Shown: positions 1 to 11,119 of the stretch, in pieces | How positions within the stretch are numbered: position 1 is the stretch's first letter | Layout of the letters: every line of letters starts with the position of its first letter | DNA from: Isoetes taiwanensis | Lineage: Eukaryota; Streptophyta; Lycopodiopsida; Isoetales; Isoetaceae | NCBI GenBank assembly: GCA_021234155.1 | Contig: JAJEKV010000011.1 | Coordinates: forward strand, 682,001 to 746,000 | DNA length: 64,000 nt | Direction of reading: 5' to 3' | Notes under the pieces: model-generated | The model's database searches: none | Told to the model about the DNA's origin: nothing | What the model saw: the letters and a program-made list of their open reading frames with translations, nothing else | Translations under genes and position numbers: made by a program

Positions 1-10
1 TCGGCAACCA

Positions 11-63
11 GCGTCCCCCAAAGGGGAACGCAAACTGAAAGGGAACGCCGCATGCGGCGTTCC
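11..63. repeat. Two adjacent GC-rich palindromes
   Basis: Positions 42-63 form a perfect 22-bp palindrome whose left half is GGAACGCCGCA. Just before it, positions 11-31 form a hairpin, GCG-TCCCC, loop CAAA, GGGGA-ACGC with one bulge. Both carry the same GGAACGC word. The flanks are AT-rich, so this is a local island. Function is unknown; it may be the edge of an element that continues outside the window. Confidence 0.7.
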
Positions 64-564
64 GGGCACGGTTCCCAACCCTATCCCAAAATAAAAGATA
101 AGATACGACTTTTTTTTGAAGCAGAACACATTTTTTAAGCTGTGTAATGGTGCAACAAAGAGGAAGATCTAATTCCAGAATAAAAAAGCATTCATATTTG
201 TGAAGCTTCATCAATCAAAGCCCAGCATAAACAAATGTGTTCTATTGCTTGCAATGGGACTGATGTAAAATGCCACATACCTGGAGCTTCTGACCACCAA
301 ATATCTTCCCATCATGTAAACGAAGGGCGTGTCCAAAAACCACATTAAAAAAATGCCTACATTACCCACTGTTGCACAGTATTATCATCACATCCAAGTA
401 AATAAACGAGGATATAAAAACACTCTCCAGTAACACCAAATCACATTGCCATCCATCGGTAACTTCAGCAACCAATTTACTTGTTTTTTCCCTCGTTATC
501 TAAGCTTCTTCCATTCAATGCTCCAGCTGTCTTGCTACCCGAAGCTCCAGATATATCCTCCCTT

Positions 565-1091
565 TCACCAAATAGTATATTGTACTTGCTTGACGCACGA
601 ACTGCAGATATCCATATGACAATAGGTTGAGCCGAGGATGCATCCTTTTCGATAATCCTCTGAACAGCTGAACGACAACTGTATCAAGTTTGCTTCAGGC
701 AAATCAAGCTGCATCCCTTCAAAATCCTTTATAGTGTCAATGAGTTTTAATTGTTGCGCATTGATAATATCCTGCGTTTGTATGTGTTTCAAACTTTGCT
801 GATCAAAACGAGCACAAACTTGGATCCCATAAGATAATGCCTCCACTTCTTAAGTGCATGAACTAAGGCAATCAATTCCTTTTCATAAGTAGTATACCTT
901 TACTCCAAGGGTTTGAGCATTCGACTGACATAAGCTAATGGATGTCCCTCTTGCATTAGTACTGCACCAATGGCATTTCCACTTGCATCCGAACAAACTG
1001 TAAAAGGCTTATTCCAATCAGGTAGCACTAATACCGGTTCAGTTGCCATGTTCTCTTTCAGAATTCGGAAAGCTTCCTCGGCTTCCGGATT
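565..1091 (-). pseudogene. gypsy RNase H remnant
   Basis: In shifting minus frames the DNA continues the pol order with FTVCSDASGNAIGAVL, LAYVSRMLKP and YEKELIALVHALKKW, all standard gypsy RNase H motifs. The stretch 846-565 contributes RFDQQSLKH, the end of the domain, and then loses similarity. At least three frame changes and a stop are present, so it is inactive. No tether or integrase can be recognised to its left. Confidence 0.75.
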
Positions 1092-1808
1092 TCAAACAAA
1101 AAGAAAAACTTTCTTTAAAAACCTGCTAAGAGGAAGGGTTACTTTTGCAAAATCCTTCACAAATCTTCGATAGTAACTGCATAACCGCACAAAAGATCGT
1201 AATTCCTTGAGGTTTTCGGGCCGAGGCCAATCAATGACAACCCTAATCTTTTCTGGATCCATCTGTATGCCTTCTTTGGATATAATATGACCTAAATATC
1301 CAACTTCTTGCATAAAAAGCCTGCTTTTGAACTCATTAACAAACAGCTTATTTTGCCTTAGAAGGACAAAAACCTGTTGAAGGTGTTGCTTGTGCTCCTC
1401 AATAGTTCTACTATATATAAGTATATCGTCAAAGAAGACTACAACAATTTCCCCCAATACTGGTGCTAGAACTCTCCCCATGAGACGGCAAAAGGTTGCC
1501 GGAGCATTGATCAGACCAAAATCATAATGACCAAGGGTTGTTCTAAACGCCGTTTTACCAATGTCTTCTTCCTTTATTCGGATTTGGTGATATCCTAATT
1601 TCAAATCAATTTTGCTAAATATGCAGGCACCTCGTAACTCATCAAATAAATCGTCAGCCCTGGGTACTGGAAATTTATCCTTAACAGTCAACGTCTTGAG
1701 AGCTCTATAATCCACGCACATCCGATATCCCTTATCTTTCTTTTTGATTAGAATAATGGGTGCGCCAAAAGATGAGCAGCTTGGCCGTATTAGTTGTCGT
1801 TCCAACAT
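1092..1808 (-). pseudogene. gypsy reverse transcriptase
   Basis: The 238-residue frame covers most of a Ty3-type RT: SSFGAPIILIKKKDKGYRMC (fingers), VDYRALKTLTVKDKFPVPR, LKLGYHQIRI, KTAFRTTLGHYDF, and the catalytic box VVFFDDILIYSR with both aspartates present. The thumb motif VGYLGHIISKEGIQMDP follows. The frame is lost after about residue 228, where the connection to RNase H begins in a different frame. RT copies the element RNA in virus-like particles. Catalytic residues are intact although the polyprotein is not. Confidence 0.9.
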
Positions 1809-1831
1809 CGCTGCTATCTGTTTCTCAAGCT

Positions 1832-2599
1832 CTAATTTTTCAAAATGACTGACTCTATAAGGGCCCTGTTTGGAGGTTTGGCATTTTCTTGCAACTGTAT
1901 TGCATGATCCTCAGGTCGATGAGGAGGTAGATCTAAAGTTTCCTCATCTTTGAAGAGATCGTTAAATTGTCTCAGAAAACTGTACAACTCATGAGGCACC
2001 TGTGATGGCAGATCAGAGTTTCTCAAGTAAATGAAGTATGATTCAGCTTCACCCTGTATTAACTTATTAGGTTCAGCTTGAGATGTGGAATCTGTACACA
2101 GCTTCAAAGGTTGCCCTTCAACCGTTATAGTTACTGTCTTTTCCCTGTAATTAGGCCGGGCATCAAACTGTTCTCGCCATCCAATTCCTAATATCACATC
2201 CATAGTTCCTAGAGGGGCCATAATCAAAACTCTTTCTTCAGAATACTGCCCTATTTGGATAGGAGCTATCACATATTTATCACACTGGTTCCTAGGACCT
2301 TTCAGACCCTGCACAACTGTGATTTCCGTTTGCAAATCACAAATAGGTAATCCTAATTTATACACCAAGTCCTGTGAGTTAAAGTCATGTGTTGAACCAT
2401 CATCAAGTAAAACGGGCACATCTTGACCTTTTACTGAACCCTTCATCTTAAACAACCATGCTTCTGAAGGCCATGTATCGTCTTCTGGCATATTCTTTAG
2501 GTATGCAATTTGCAGTCTCCCTTTTTCCTGTTCAATAGCTGCAAGCTTTCCTTTATTCCTTTCTTCTTCTTCCCTGGAAGTTTCGGGTCTGTCTTCCAC
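1832..2599 (-). pseudogene. gypsy aspartic protease and pol linker
   Basis: The 255-residue frame holds a retropepsin-type protease around residues 60-150: VPVLLDDGSTHDF replaces the usual LDSGST flap, and DVILGIGWREQF is the conserved exit motif. The C-terminal part (DLPPHRPEDHAIQL) is the normal lead-in to reverse transcriptase, which follows in another frame 24 bp later. The enzyme would cut the gag-pol polyprotein. The Asp-Asp-Gly in place of Asp-Ser/Thr-Gly is unusual and may impair activity. It has no good ATG, as expected for a polyprotein segment. Confidence 0.85.
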
Positions 2600-2642
2600 A
2601 TGGTGCGATTGAGCAACTTGCCTTTCCTTAGGTGGCGGCTCT

Positions 2643-3765
2643 TTAAACTGTATTTTTTACTGCCGGAGTTGTATTCTTTGGACAGTTAGATTGATAATGC
2701 GGACCTCCACAATTATAACATCCCGTCTTTGGCCCTTTACTCTGTTCCTGTTTGGCCTTCTGTCCATTATTAGAGCGTCTTCCATTACTCCCATTGAACC
2801 TGGTCCTACGCTCTTCACGGCCCCTTTTATTTTTCTTATCTCTTCTATTTTCAATTTTTTCACGCTTTGGTCTTTTTTGTTCACGAGAAGGCGCTCCTTC
2901 CCATATAACTAACTTACGAGCCTTGGGGTTCAACTTTCGTTCTGCAGCTTCTGCTTTCTTAATTACATCTTCCATGTTGACTGGTTCAATAAGATCTAAC
3001 TCTGCAAATATTTCCTCTCTCAACCCGTTCACAAACTTTCTTAAAAGTTCGTGTTCCGTCAGGTTTCTAACTTGTGAACCTAGATGACTAAATTTCATGT
3101 ATGTTCAGACACCGTTTCACCATCATCCTGTTTAACGAGGTCCCATTCTTTTTGCAATATTCTGTAATAGTACGAGGTCCCATTCTTTTTGCAATATTCT
3201 GTAATAGTTTGCAGGCAAGTAATGGGCTTCAAATGCACTACGGAAAACTGCCCATGAGTTAACTTCAGGCTGCATCAATCTGCGGCCTTGCCACCAAAAT
3301 TGAGCTTGTTCATCTAAATAGGTATCCATGGCTTGCAGTTTCTCTTGTTCAGTCGCGTTAACTCTCTCAAAGAACTTTTCCCATATCCCCAGGAAACTTT
3401 TACTTTGCATTGGCTTAACAGATACTCCGCCAGTAAAGTATGGCAGATCAACTTTTTTCAACCATTTAGGAGCCTTATCCCTTTTAGTTGGAGTATCAGT
3501 TTCAGTAGTCATCAGAGGCTCTGGGTTATTAGTCACTGGCGGCGAATTTTCAGGTGGTGGTGGATGAGCAGGTGGAGGGTCTCTGGGTAATGGAGGTGGC
3601 TGGGCATTATTGGGGAGGAAACCATAGAGTAGAGCAATCTGCTCTAATTTGTATTGATAATCTTCAGGGGATGTAGGTTGTGGCAATCTGAGTAGAAATA
3701 AAGTCAGCAGTTCTTAATGCCTGCTGATACTATTCTTCAGAGATATTGTAACGGTGTGCCATCAT
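2643..3765 (-). pseudogene. gypsy gag, broken by a 37-bp tandem duplication
   Basis: Gag probably starts at the ATG ATG at 3765-3760, 22 bp after the PBS, but meets a stop 12 codons in. The main frames are 3686-3132 and 3098-2643. The first has a Pro-rich stretch (PPPLPRDPPPAHPPPP) followed by the retrotransposon gag core (WLKKVDLPYFTGG, then LDEQAQFWWQGRR). The second continues the core (LLRKFVNGLREEIFAEL), has a long Lys/Arg-rich segment, and ends with a zinc knuckle CYNCGGPHYQSNC that would bind the RNA genome. A 37-bp direct duplication (3135-3171 and 3172-3208) sits exactly at the break and, not being a multiple of three, causes the frame change. Confidence 0.85.
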
Positions 3766-3786
3766 CACAGGTTCAAGAGCGGGCTG

Positions 3787-3798
3787 GCTCTGATACCA
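3787..3798 (-). other. Primer binding site, initiator tRNA-Met
   Basis: The minus strand reads TGGTATCAGAGC, the standard plant PBS complementary to the 3' end of initiator tRNA-Met. It lies three bases inside the LTR end, so it fixes the orientation and the inner LTR boundary. Confidence 0.92.
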
Positions 3799-3801
3799 AA
3801 T

Positions 3802-4451
3802 TGATACAAATAACTTAATAACTTAAACTATTAAACAAACAAGTAAGAAATCTCTCCAATCGTTAAGAGATTTACAACCACCCAACCGGGTTCAGCTTAT
3901 CAATCAAGAAATCTTTATCTTGATAGCTTCTCAGCAATCGGGTTTTCTACAAGACTATGAACTCTACTTAGTGTTTTTAACGACAGGGCAGAAGACGCTT
4001 CTCAATCTCTCAGTCGGATTCTCTGTTCTCAAAATGAAAGAAACAGTTGTTTTTATAGAGGACTTTGACCTATTTCCAGATTACACCTTTTTCGACCTAA
4101 ATATCTGATTAAAAGGGCAGAGAATCACAAATAGCTAAGAATCGGCCGAAAATATGAATGATTCAACCTTTTCTTGGTCTGGATCGACCTTTAATCAGCA
4201 GTTCCGGGAGATCCGAGATGATCTCTGGATATTTCTGTGGCTGGGTCCGCGACCCATTATCAGCCACGCCATTTTAAATTTTAAATATAAATCCCAATGG
4301 TTCATATAGCCTACAAGCTTTAAATTGGCAACCTTGACCCAAGTAACTCTAAAAGATATAAACTACCTCTAAGTAATATACTAGCTTTTGAATATTATTT
4401 CCCGATACGAGATGCTGAACCGCTCCCCCAAGCCGGCACTAAGCCGTAACA
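3802..4451 (-). repeat. 5' LTR of the 0.6-4.5 kb gypsy element
   Basis: The LTR right end reads TGTTACGGCTTAGTGCCGGC on the minus strand at 4451. The left end reads TGTATCA at 3802, three bases before the primer binding site, giving TG...CA termini of the short inverted type and a length of 650 bp. A TATA box lies at 4051-4060. Without the 3' copy the outer end at 4451 is inferred from the TG and from the point where the neighbouring GC-rich ORF stops; the inner end is firmer because of the PBS. Confidence 0.75.
4051..4060 (-). promoter_or_regulatory. TATA box of the LTR promoter
   Basis: The minus strand reads CTCTATAAAA inside the LTR, about 250 bp before its inner end. That is the normal place for the U3/R promoter of a plant gypsy LTR, and transcription would start about 30 bp further left, near 4020. 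Confidence 0.6.
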
Positions 4452-5579
4452 GATTCTTTCTCAGCTCTTCCGGCAGGCCCCGAACTACCAGGTTGTGGCT
4501 CCGTCGCCTGCGCTCACGGAGCTCAGCGTCCGGTGAGGGCACTGGCCCACTCTAGCCTGGTGGCGGCACGCGTGATGATGGTGCGGCAAGGTGGGGCTGC
4601 GGCTGCCGGCATTCAGGTTGACCACCCCGATTGACGTCTTGCAGGTTGTTGGGCTTGCGGCACTGGTGTGTCATGTGCTGCAGCTCCTGTTCTCTGAGTC
4701 TGGAGCTCAGCTCTTGCAACGCTTGGTCCTGCCTTGCCATCTTCCGCGTGCAGTGCCGCCATTGTTCATGTGCCTCTGCCTGGAGGCCCTTGTCTTGCTG
4801 GGCAACGACAGATCGGAGCTGCTGCATTTTCTGGTCCCGTGCCAAATCCTTCTCCCAAAGGGCACTCAGTGCTGCCTCGTTAACCTCCAAGGCGGCCTGC
4901 AACCTCTATCTTGCAGCGGTAGCCTCCTCAACTTCCAACTGGAGTGTGGCCTGTGCGCGCCGTGCCATGGCATTGGCCTCATCAACCTCGATGCGGAGCT
5001 GAGACGTGATTGCAAGTGTCTCGTGCTCTGCCCGGTCCCTGTCCTGTGCTCGCAGCGTCCAGGGTATCCATGCGAGCCCGCATGTCTGCGAGGACCTGCC
5101 GGTCTTGCTGTCTCTCAGAGTGCACCAAGCGGATGCTGTCGTCTGTTGTTTCGCTATCACCATGTGTTGCTCAACACGTGGGATGTTGCAGACTCCATCT
5201 CCATCTCCAGGCCCGCAATGCGGGCACTGTTGGCCTCAACCCCAGCTTGGATGGTGGCCCAAGGTTCTGCCAACGGAGGGGGGCCTGTGGGGCCTGAGCA
5301 GCCAACTTCCGGCTGTCGAGCCGGCCTGGCTGTGTGGGCCTTGGTCCGGGTCTCCTTCTTCATGGAGGATGTCTCTCCCTTGACCACTGCGTCTGCACGG
5401 GACCGCTTCCTTGGTGGCCCTTCTTGGTTTTCCCAAGCAGGCTCGGCCTGCGGGAGGTCAGCAGGTTGTGCTGGGGTTTGCCCGAGGTGGGGTGCTGTGG
5501 TCTGTGGACTCCACCTGCTAGGGGTGAGTCTGGACACTGGGCTACTTCTGTGGCCATGGCTGGGGGTATGGCACGTCAA
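4452..5579 (-). pseudogene. Decayed coiled-coil ORF with RRM-like start (LINE ORF1-like)
   Basis: Three minus-strand pieces join in order: 5579-5157 (Pro/Ser-rich, basic PRKRSR patch, then a helix EANSARIAGLEMEMESA), 5163-4906 and 4902-4552, the last two in one frame separated by a TAG. They form a long Ala/Gln/Glu/Arg coiled coil (DEANAMARRAQATLQLEVEE, QALQELSSRLREQELQ). After another TAG the same frame reads RRRSHNLVVRGLPEELRKN at 4514-4452, like the start of the RRM of L1-type ORF1 proteins, and is then cut by the gypsy LTR. I infer an ORF1 RNA-binding chaperone; a gag is the alternative. The DNA is strikingly GC-rich against both flanks, with the GC step at about 5745. Confidence 0.5.
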
Positions 5580-5744
5580 GCAAGGTTTAGGCTATGGCAG
5601 GGGCTTGTCAGGTCTGGCAGGGCTAGGCAGGCTATGGCAGAGCTGTGGCCAGGCTAGGCAAGGCCAAGAGGCAGTTGATTGGGCTATGGCAACGCCAGGC
5701 AAATGTTGGAGTCTAGCTCAACATTATTCTGTGCGCTGACTTCC

Positions 5745-8700
5745 AAAGGCAGTGGGGTAATTGAACTCAGAATCCAATTTGGGTATATGCAATATTGTAA
5801 TCTCTTATTTTTTTTATTTTTTATTTTTTTTTTATAAAATCTCTAAAGGATGTTAATAATGATGTAAAACATAAATGAAGTTAAGAGAGAGGAACGTATT
5901 GAGTGCAAAAGTTTTTCAAATATATAAGTATAACCCTTCTCTTTACAATGACTCCATAAGTACAATTTTAAGATAGGCACCCATGAAGGAGTAGATACAT
6001 GCACATTTCCTTGCTAAAATTGAAAGGGGCCGTCTTAATACCACTTGATGCCTTTCTATGTCTAACATATAGATGTGAGAAATGAGTATGGTCTACTATT
6101 TGGCATTCTAAAGATTTATCACTGAGTTATGACTATTTGCCTAATGATATGTCTAATCCTAAACGTGCAATGTTGTTGGCTGTAGATGTCACAAAATTGA
6201 AAATTATGTATAGCAATGTAACCATCAAATACTAATTTTGATCTTTTGCAGAATGACATGAGCGATATTTTTAGTTTCTTTATGTCTTAAATCTTTGTCA
6301 AATAAAACAATTCTAACTTTGGGATAACACCACATCTTTCCAATATCTAGACTTGCGACAATGTGCTGTATTACACTTTGCTATTTGTGACTGCCAGAAT
6401 AAGTCCACCAGTTAGAGTAAGGAATTTCAGTTGGGTTCCAAAAGTGGATCCCATTAGTGGTTTTTTCCTTCATTGAGAGATATAAATAAAGCGAAAAGTG
6501 ATTTTACAATTTGGTTAATGGCCCTTCAGGCCTAAAAAAATATGTTCCATGCCATCACATAAGAGGCATTGATAGAGCCCTCATTTGTCTAGCCTTCATC
6601 TATCTTGTGGACATCAATAGTATTAATAGTTTCTCTCTCTTTTGTTGTCTCCAAGGTCCTCAACTAAATTGAGTTGGAATACTGCCGACCTTCCTCTACA
6701 ACTAACCATCCTTTCTCGCATATATGTTTTCATCTTGTTATAGGCACATAGTTTAACCATGTCTAACCAAGCTACCACTATTATCATTGGTTCCCTTGAC
6801 TTTGATGCAGTGCAGCTATACATAAAGCCAGATCCTTTTGAGCATGTTTTAAAATGTCATACCATGGTTCAAACTTAATGAGAAGATGGCCGAATACATG
6901 CAAGAGATGCATCCATCATGTTTCCAAGACCTCATGCAAGCCATTCAAATCTACACATGCAGCCAGAATATAGACCAATTTAAGAATAGACTGAAAAGTA
7001 AGTCATGTATCATTAGGCATAGCAATTAAACTTGAATCATATGAATGGCCAATTCAAGAGGTGACATTGAAATCATGGTATAACATGGCCTGAATCTTCC
7101 TATAACAAAGCAAAAGCATCAAGAACAACCAAGTTTGCCAATATAGAAGCAGGGTAAGCTGAGAAAAAACATATCGTCGATGGGTCAAATAAACGATACA
7201 CACATACAGAGCAGTGAACCTAGAGAATCAAAGGAAAAACCCCCACTTAAGAATTTCTTCACGCATGGACCTCTTCGGCTTCTAGCTCCAAGAATCAAAC
7301 TGCAGAAGAACATACATAGTGCAGTCAATTCTGACCTGCAGCATCACTCTTTTCGTCATATATTTTGAATACAGATGAATTTTGGGCTCTAAAGAATAAG
7401 CAGAGCAATTTTGAAGAATAAGAAAAACCATGAATAAGAGTCGAAGATTTTTGCATATTCTACTATACTTTGAGACCATATCACACTTCAGCAAATAGAC
7501 CTTACACCGTCCAAAGTTCTGAGGTTTGGCACCATAGCTGGAACAAACTAGGAATATGCATTAAATAATAGTAAAGAAGTAGTAAACACCATAGATGGAA
7601 GAAATATAGAAATATAGAAATCTGCATCAAATAATAGTGTCCAAATGGAATCTGCAAGTGTCCAAATGGAACAAACATAACTGATTCAAGAACCCTCTTC
7701 TCCAACTTTTTTCAAACTCCGTTTCTAGGAGTCTTTCATCATCATAATAAGATAACATAGTAGTGGATCAACTCTTCCATAGCTCATCACCTTTTTTATT
7801 GATGGAATTAATCACATTGGCAGGAAAATATAGCAAACAAAAGCCTTAAGAGGTATGCAACAGCAAATTAGTTGTGGAAGAAGTTGGATATACTCACAAA
7901 CATGTTCACATGGATTAGATATGTAAGGAAGCAAGCCTGCACACAATGTCACCAACAATTTTAATCTAGAAATTGGTGTATTTTATGACATAACGAAGGT
8001 TGCATATTAAAGCGTTGCAGCACTCCCATTTGAAGATTCCCTTCTAAAAAACATATTAACTATTTGAGATGGCCGTTTTAGGGATTAAGTCCAAAACTTC
8101 ATGGTGATTACAATTTGAAATTGCTATTTTAGTGCTTTAAAAAAAAGTAACACTGTGTCAATATACAGCAACCACTTGAAATGGCAATTTTAGGGGTTAA
8201 GTTCAGAACATCATAGTGATTAAAATTTATACTGCTCTATTTCGACTGCATTCTTTGGTTTTTTTACTACTGATAATTAAGGTGATTTTGTAATAGATCA
8301 CAAGTTAAATTACGAACATTAAACATAAGTGCAAGGTGTGAAAAAGGAAGTAAACATAGAACTTTCTAGTTTGAAGAAGAAGTAAAACACCAGAGCATGC
8401 AAAATCTGTCTAGAGAAGAACCTAATCAGTGTTTCCAAATTTTCTGTGTATTGGAATAGGATTGTCGGTTACACGTGAACTCTTATGTTATTTTGGAATA
8501 GGATCTTGCACTCTTATGCTATTCCAGAATATAAATCCGGAGCTATATTTTGACTCATCTGCACCACACCTAGTGTTCAAAAGCCCTCAAATATGAAGTT
8601 AGCATCTAATGCACACCAAAAGCATGCTTGTGTGCGTTCTCAGATCAAAGCATGAGGATTTAAGCTCTAAGGTCTTTTTCTTGCTGTTGTGGGTTGATTA

Positions 8701-9055
8701 CTGTCTGTGTCACAACATGTTCGCAAGATTACGAAAAAAGGAAATGAGCTTACACATTTACACTAAGAAACATGATAATTACATTTCACAAGTTACAATT
8801 CTGTTTGATTTAATAATGCTACAATGCATCACGTGAGAATAGTGTTTATCTTGTAGTTAAGTTATTTGCTAAAATTTCCAGGTACTAACATGGAAAAACG
8901 TCTGGATCTATAAGGGGATAAAACATCATCTCTTTGCCAAGACAAGAATGTCAGACATGCAACTCAAATTACTAGGATTAATGCGTAATGTCTTTGGGAA
9001 CCAAGAGCCACCATTTCTAGTGTTGATGCAAATGGGGTTCGGGTTAACTCAAAAA
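5745..9055. other. AT-rich stretch, no gene seen
   Basis: This stretch begins at a sharp GC-to-AT change near 5745 and has long T-rich runs (5805-5835). Only short open frames without recognisable domains occur on either strand. I see no splice-framed exon, RNA gene or transposon terminus that I can defend. Confidence 0.5.
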
Positions 9056-9597
9056 TCATGAACTCATGAGTGATTTTTGAAAATTTCCTTAAGGCAAAGT
9101 ATTACAGCTGCAAATGCTTTCAAGGACTTCTTACAAGGAATGAATATGGCATATTTGTTGAACCTGTCCACAACAGTCCAGACTTGATCATTTGCCCCAC
9201 ACACTATGTGACACGGAAATAAAATCCATAATCACATGTTGGAAAGGTTTTCCAGGCATACACAATGCCATGAGCAACCCTAGAGTCCTCGCGTGTGAAT
9301 CTTTTGTCTTCTGACAGGGTACACATCTTTCCACAAACGTGATCACATCACTCCTGAGTGAATCCCAATAAAAGTGTCTAATCACCATATCAAAAGTATT
9401 AGATACACCTCTATGCCCTGTCGTTGGAACTTCATGACATTCTTTCAACACAATATCACAAAGCTTCTTTGTTTTATGCATAAACAATCATTGTGGAACA
9501 AGTATCCCCTCAGAATGTAGTGATTGTCAACTACTATGCTATGGCTTCCATTGAGAAGCAACTATATTTTCCTAAACTCTGTATCATCTTCATATTC
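9056..9597 (-). pseudogene. gypsy integrase fragment (zinc domain and core start)
   Basis: On the minus strand, starting beside the poly(T) run, the frames read EYEDDTEFRKI, then the HHCC-type zinc-binding integrase N-domain (KECHEVPTTGHRGVSNT with H and C ligands, ending CVPCQKTK), then the first catalytic strand DFI and, after a frameshift near 9187, QVWTVVDRFNKYAIFIP. These are standard gypsy integrase landmarks. The fragment ends near 9056, before the second catalytic Asp. It belongs with the RNase H fragment at 11120-11330, from which it is separated by a 1.5 kb insertion. Confidence 0.85.
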
Positions 9598-9624
9598 TTT
9601 TTTTTTTTTTTTTTTTTTTTTTTT
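9598..9624 (-). other. Poly(A) tail of a minus-strand retrotransposon insertion
   Basis: A run of 27 T on the plus strand is a poly(A) end when read on the minus strand. It falls exactly where the gypsy integrase frame begins, so it marks the 3' junction of a retrotransposed insert running right from here. Just inside is AT-rich DNA with a second T run (9640-9650). No ORF of the insert is recognised. Confidence 0.6.
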
Positions 9625-10014
9625 GAAGGAACGGAGGTGTTTTTTTTTTTATATTATATAAAAGAGAAAATACAATGCGTCATTACAGTAAGAGAACTAC
9701 TACAGAAGTAGGCTCAACATCTTCATTCCCTTAACTGCAGAAGCTTATTAGAAGCTCTAATAGCAAGTCTACATTAAGGCACATAAATGTCTCTCCACAT
9801 CGGAACCAGAACCTGCAAGATGATCAAGAAGAGCCAATGGCTCCCGAAATAATTCCTCTTGTTCTGAGAAACACACAAATAACCTGAATTGCTGAAGTAA
9901 TACGAAGATCTACGACCTGATATTATAAGACAGCAGCCAAATATAACATAATCAGGCATATCAGTACCTGAGGAAGCACCTGCACAGACTTGGCAGTATC
10001 TGGCATAGCATGTT

Positions 10015-10165
10015 AATTCCAAATGGAAAGCCAAGGTACTTTGGCATCAGTACCAAAGTTTCACCCAAACTTCAGTATTTGAGTGCACAAGCTCAGACTT
10101 GGCGCTAGGCTAATACCATATGGAAAATCAGAGTACTTCGGCATCAGTACCAAAGTTATTTCAGA
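10015..10165. repeat. Degenerate tandem duplication with hairpin cores
   Basis: Two units about 110 bp apart share AAATGGAAAGCCAAGGTACT / ATATGGAAAATCAGAGTACT followed by GGCATCAGTACCAAAGTT. The first copy folds as ACTTTGG-loop-CCAAAGT; the second has one mismatch. They lie inside the insert that splits the gypsy fragment. Confidence 0.55.
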
Positions 10166-10889
10166 AATTGAGTGGCTTTTCAAGCATTGCAGTGCTTAAA
10201 AAGAAACCTAAGTGCTAAGTGCTTCTATGCTCAATCTGGCTACTGCCATGTAACCTGTTATCCATCTTTCTTCAATATAAGCCAATAATTCTGATTAACT
10301 GCACAATTTCCCAAATCAAACTGGATTTTTCTTATCATTTATAACAGAATCTGGATCTTCCTGCTAGCAAGGAAGAGTGAAGAGAAAACGGTATAACGGA
10401 AATTCTATTCAAGAAATGTTTACGAGACCATTTTCACTGCAAGAATTACAAATTCTAATGCATCTTTTCATAACCTGGATCTTGACTGAGAAACGTCTTC
10501 TCCTCTTCGCCTTATAGGCCAGTGTCCCATTCGGGCAAACCCTTTCAGCGTGTCCTTAACCAAGAGGGAAATGGACATAATGCAAGCATAAAAGAGAAGA
10601 AACCACGTTTGTGGTTACCTGTTACTACAGAACAGGACTCAGATTGTTGCCGCCAGAAAGAAGATAGAATGTACATCCAAAGCAGATCTTGAAACCTTGA
10701 TTCCTCGAAAATAAAACTTCTGTCATGCCCTGCTAGCTTCGTGCAGAAAAATCTTCAGCAGTAGAGCAGCGGCAGTGCCGGATTGTAGGAGAGAAGGGCG
10801 GTCCCTCTCCCACGGCCGCCCTAGCCGCCGACGTTGGCGCAGGCGCCAAGAAAACCCATTCCAAACTAATTTTCCCTCATATTCATTTT

Positions 10890-11118
10890 TCATGGCTCGT
10901 AATGTACGTTCCTTAGACGTTAAACTGCCATACCCAAGGTCACGGGTTCAACGCCTCGTTGTGAAAGTGGCCATGCAATGTAAAGTTGGTGGGGGAAGGA
11001 CCCACTTCAGCAATGTAAAGTGGTGGGGGCAGGACCCATCTGGGTGTGTTGTAAAGTGTCACATGTCCGATAAGACGCTGCCTTGTGGCGTGACGTTAAA
11101 ATCTCTTCTTCTTCTTCT
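10890..11118 (+). mobile_element. tRNA-derived SINE, family 1
   Basis: The head has a pol III A box (TGGCTCGTAATG, 10894) and B box (GGTTCAACGCC, 10945-10955) about 50 bp apart, as in tRNA-derived SINEs. The body has two GCAATGTAAAG-type repeats each followed by a G-rich run and AGGACCCA, and the 3' end reads TTGTGGCGTGACGTTAAAAT followed by a (CTT)n tail. The copy at 56517-56716 shares the body and the 3' end, GGCGTGACGTTAAAAT, which establishes it as a family. It is inserted at the RNase H end of the gypsy fragment. Confidence 0.8.
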
Positions 11119-11119
11119 T

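Larger units (their letters stand above)
565..4451 (-). mobile_element. Ty3/gypsy LTR retrotransposon, 5' LTR to RNase H
   Basis: Read on the minus strand, the order is LTR (4451-3802), PBS (3798-3787), gag (3765-2643), protease (2599-1832), reverse transcriptase (1808-1092) and RNase H remnant (about 1091-565). That is the gypsy order; no integrase or 3' LTR is visible before the window edge, so the element is either cut by the edge or truncated near position 560. Gag, protease and RT lie in different frames and the tandem duplication in gag breaks it, so this copy is not autonomous as read. It is inserted into the coiled-coil ORF to its right. Confidence 0.9.

Noticed and set aside
4591-5739. 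Long plus-strand open frame of 382 residues
   Set aside because: It is Leu/Cys/Gly-rich without domains and is the complement of the coiled-coil ORF on the minus strand, which has clear heptad-like helices and an RRM-like motif.
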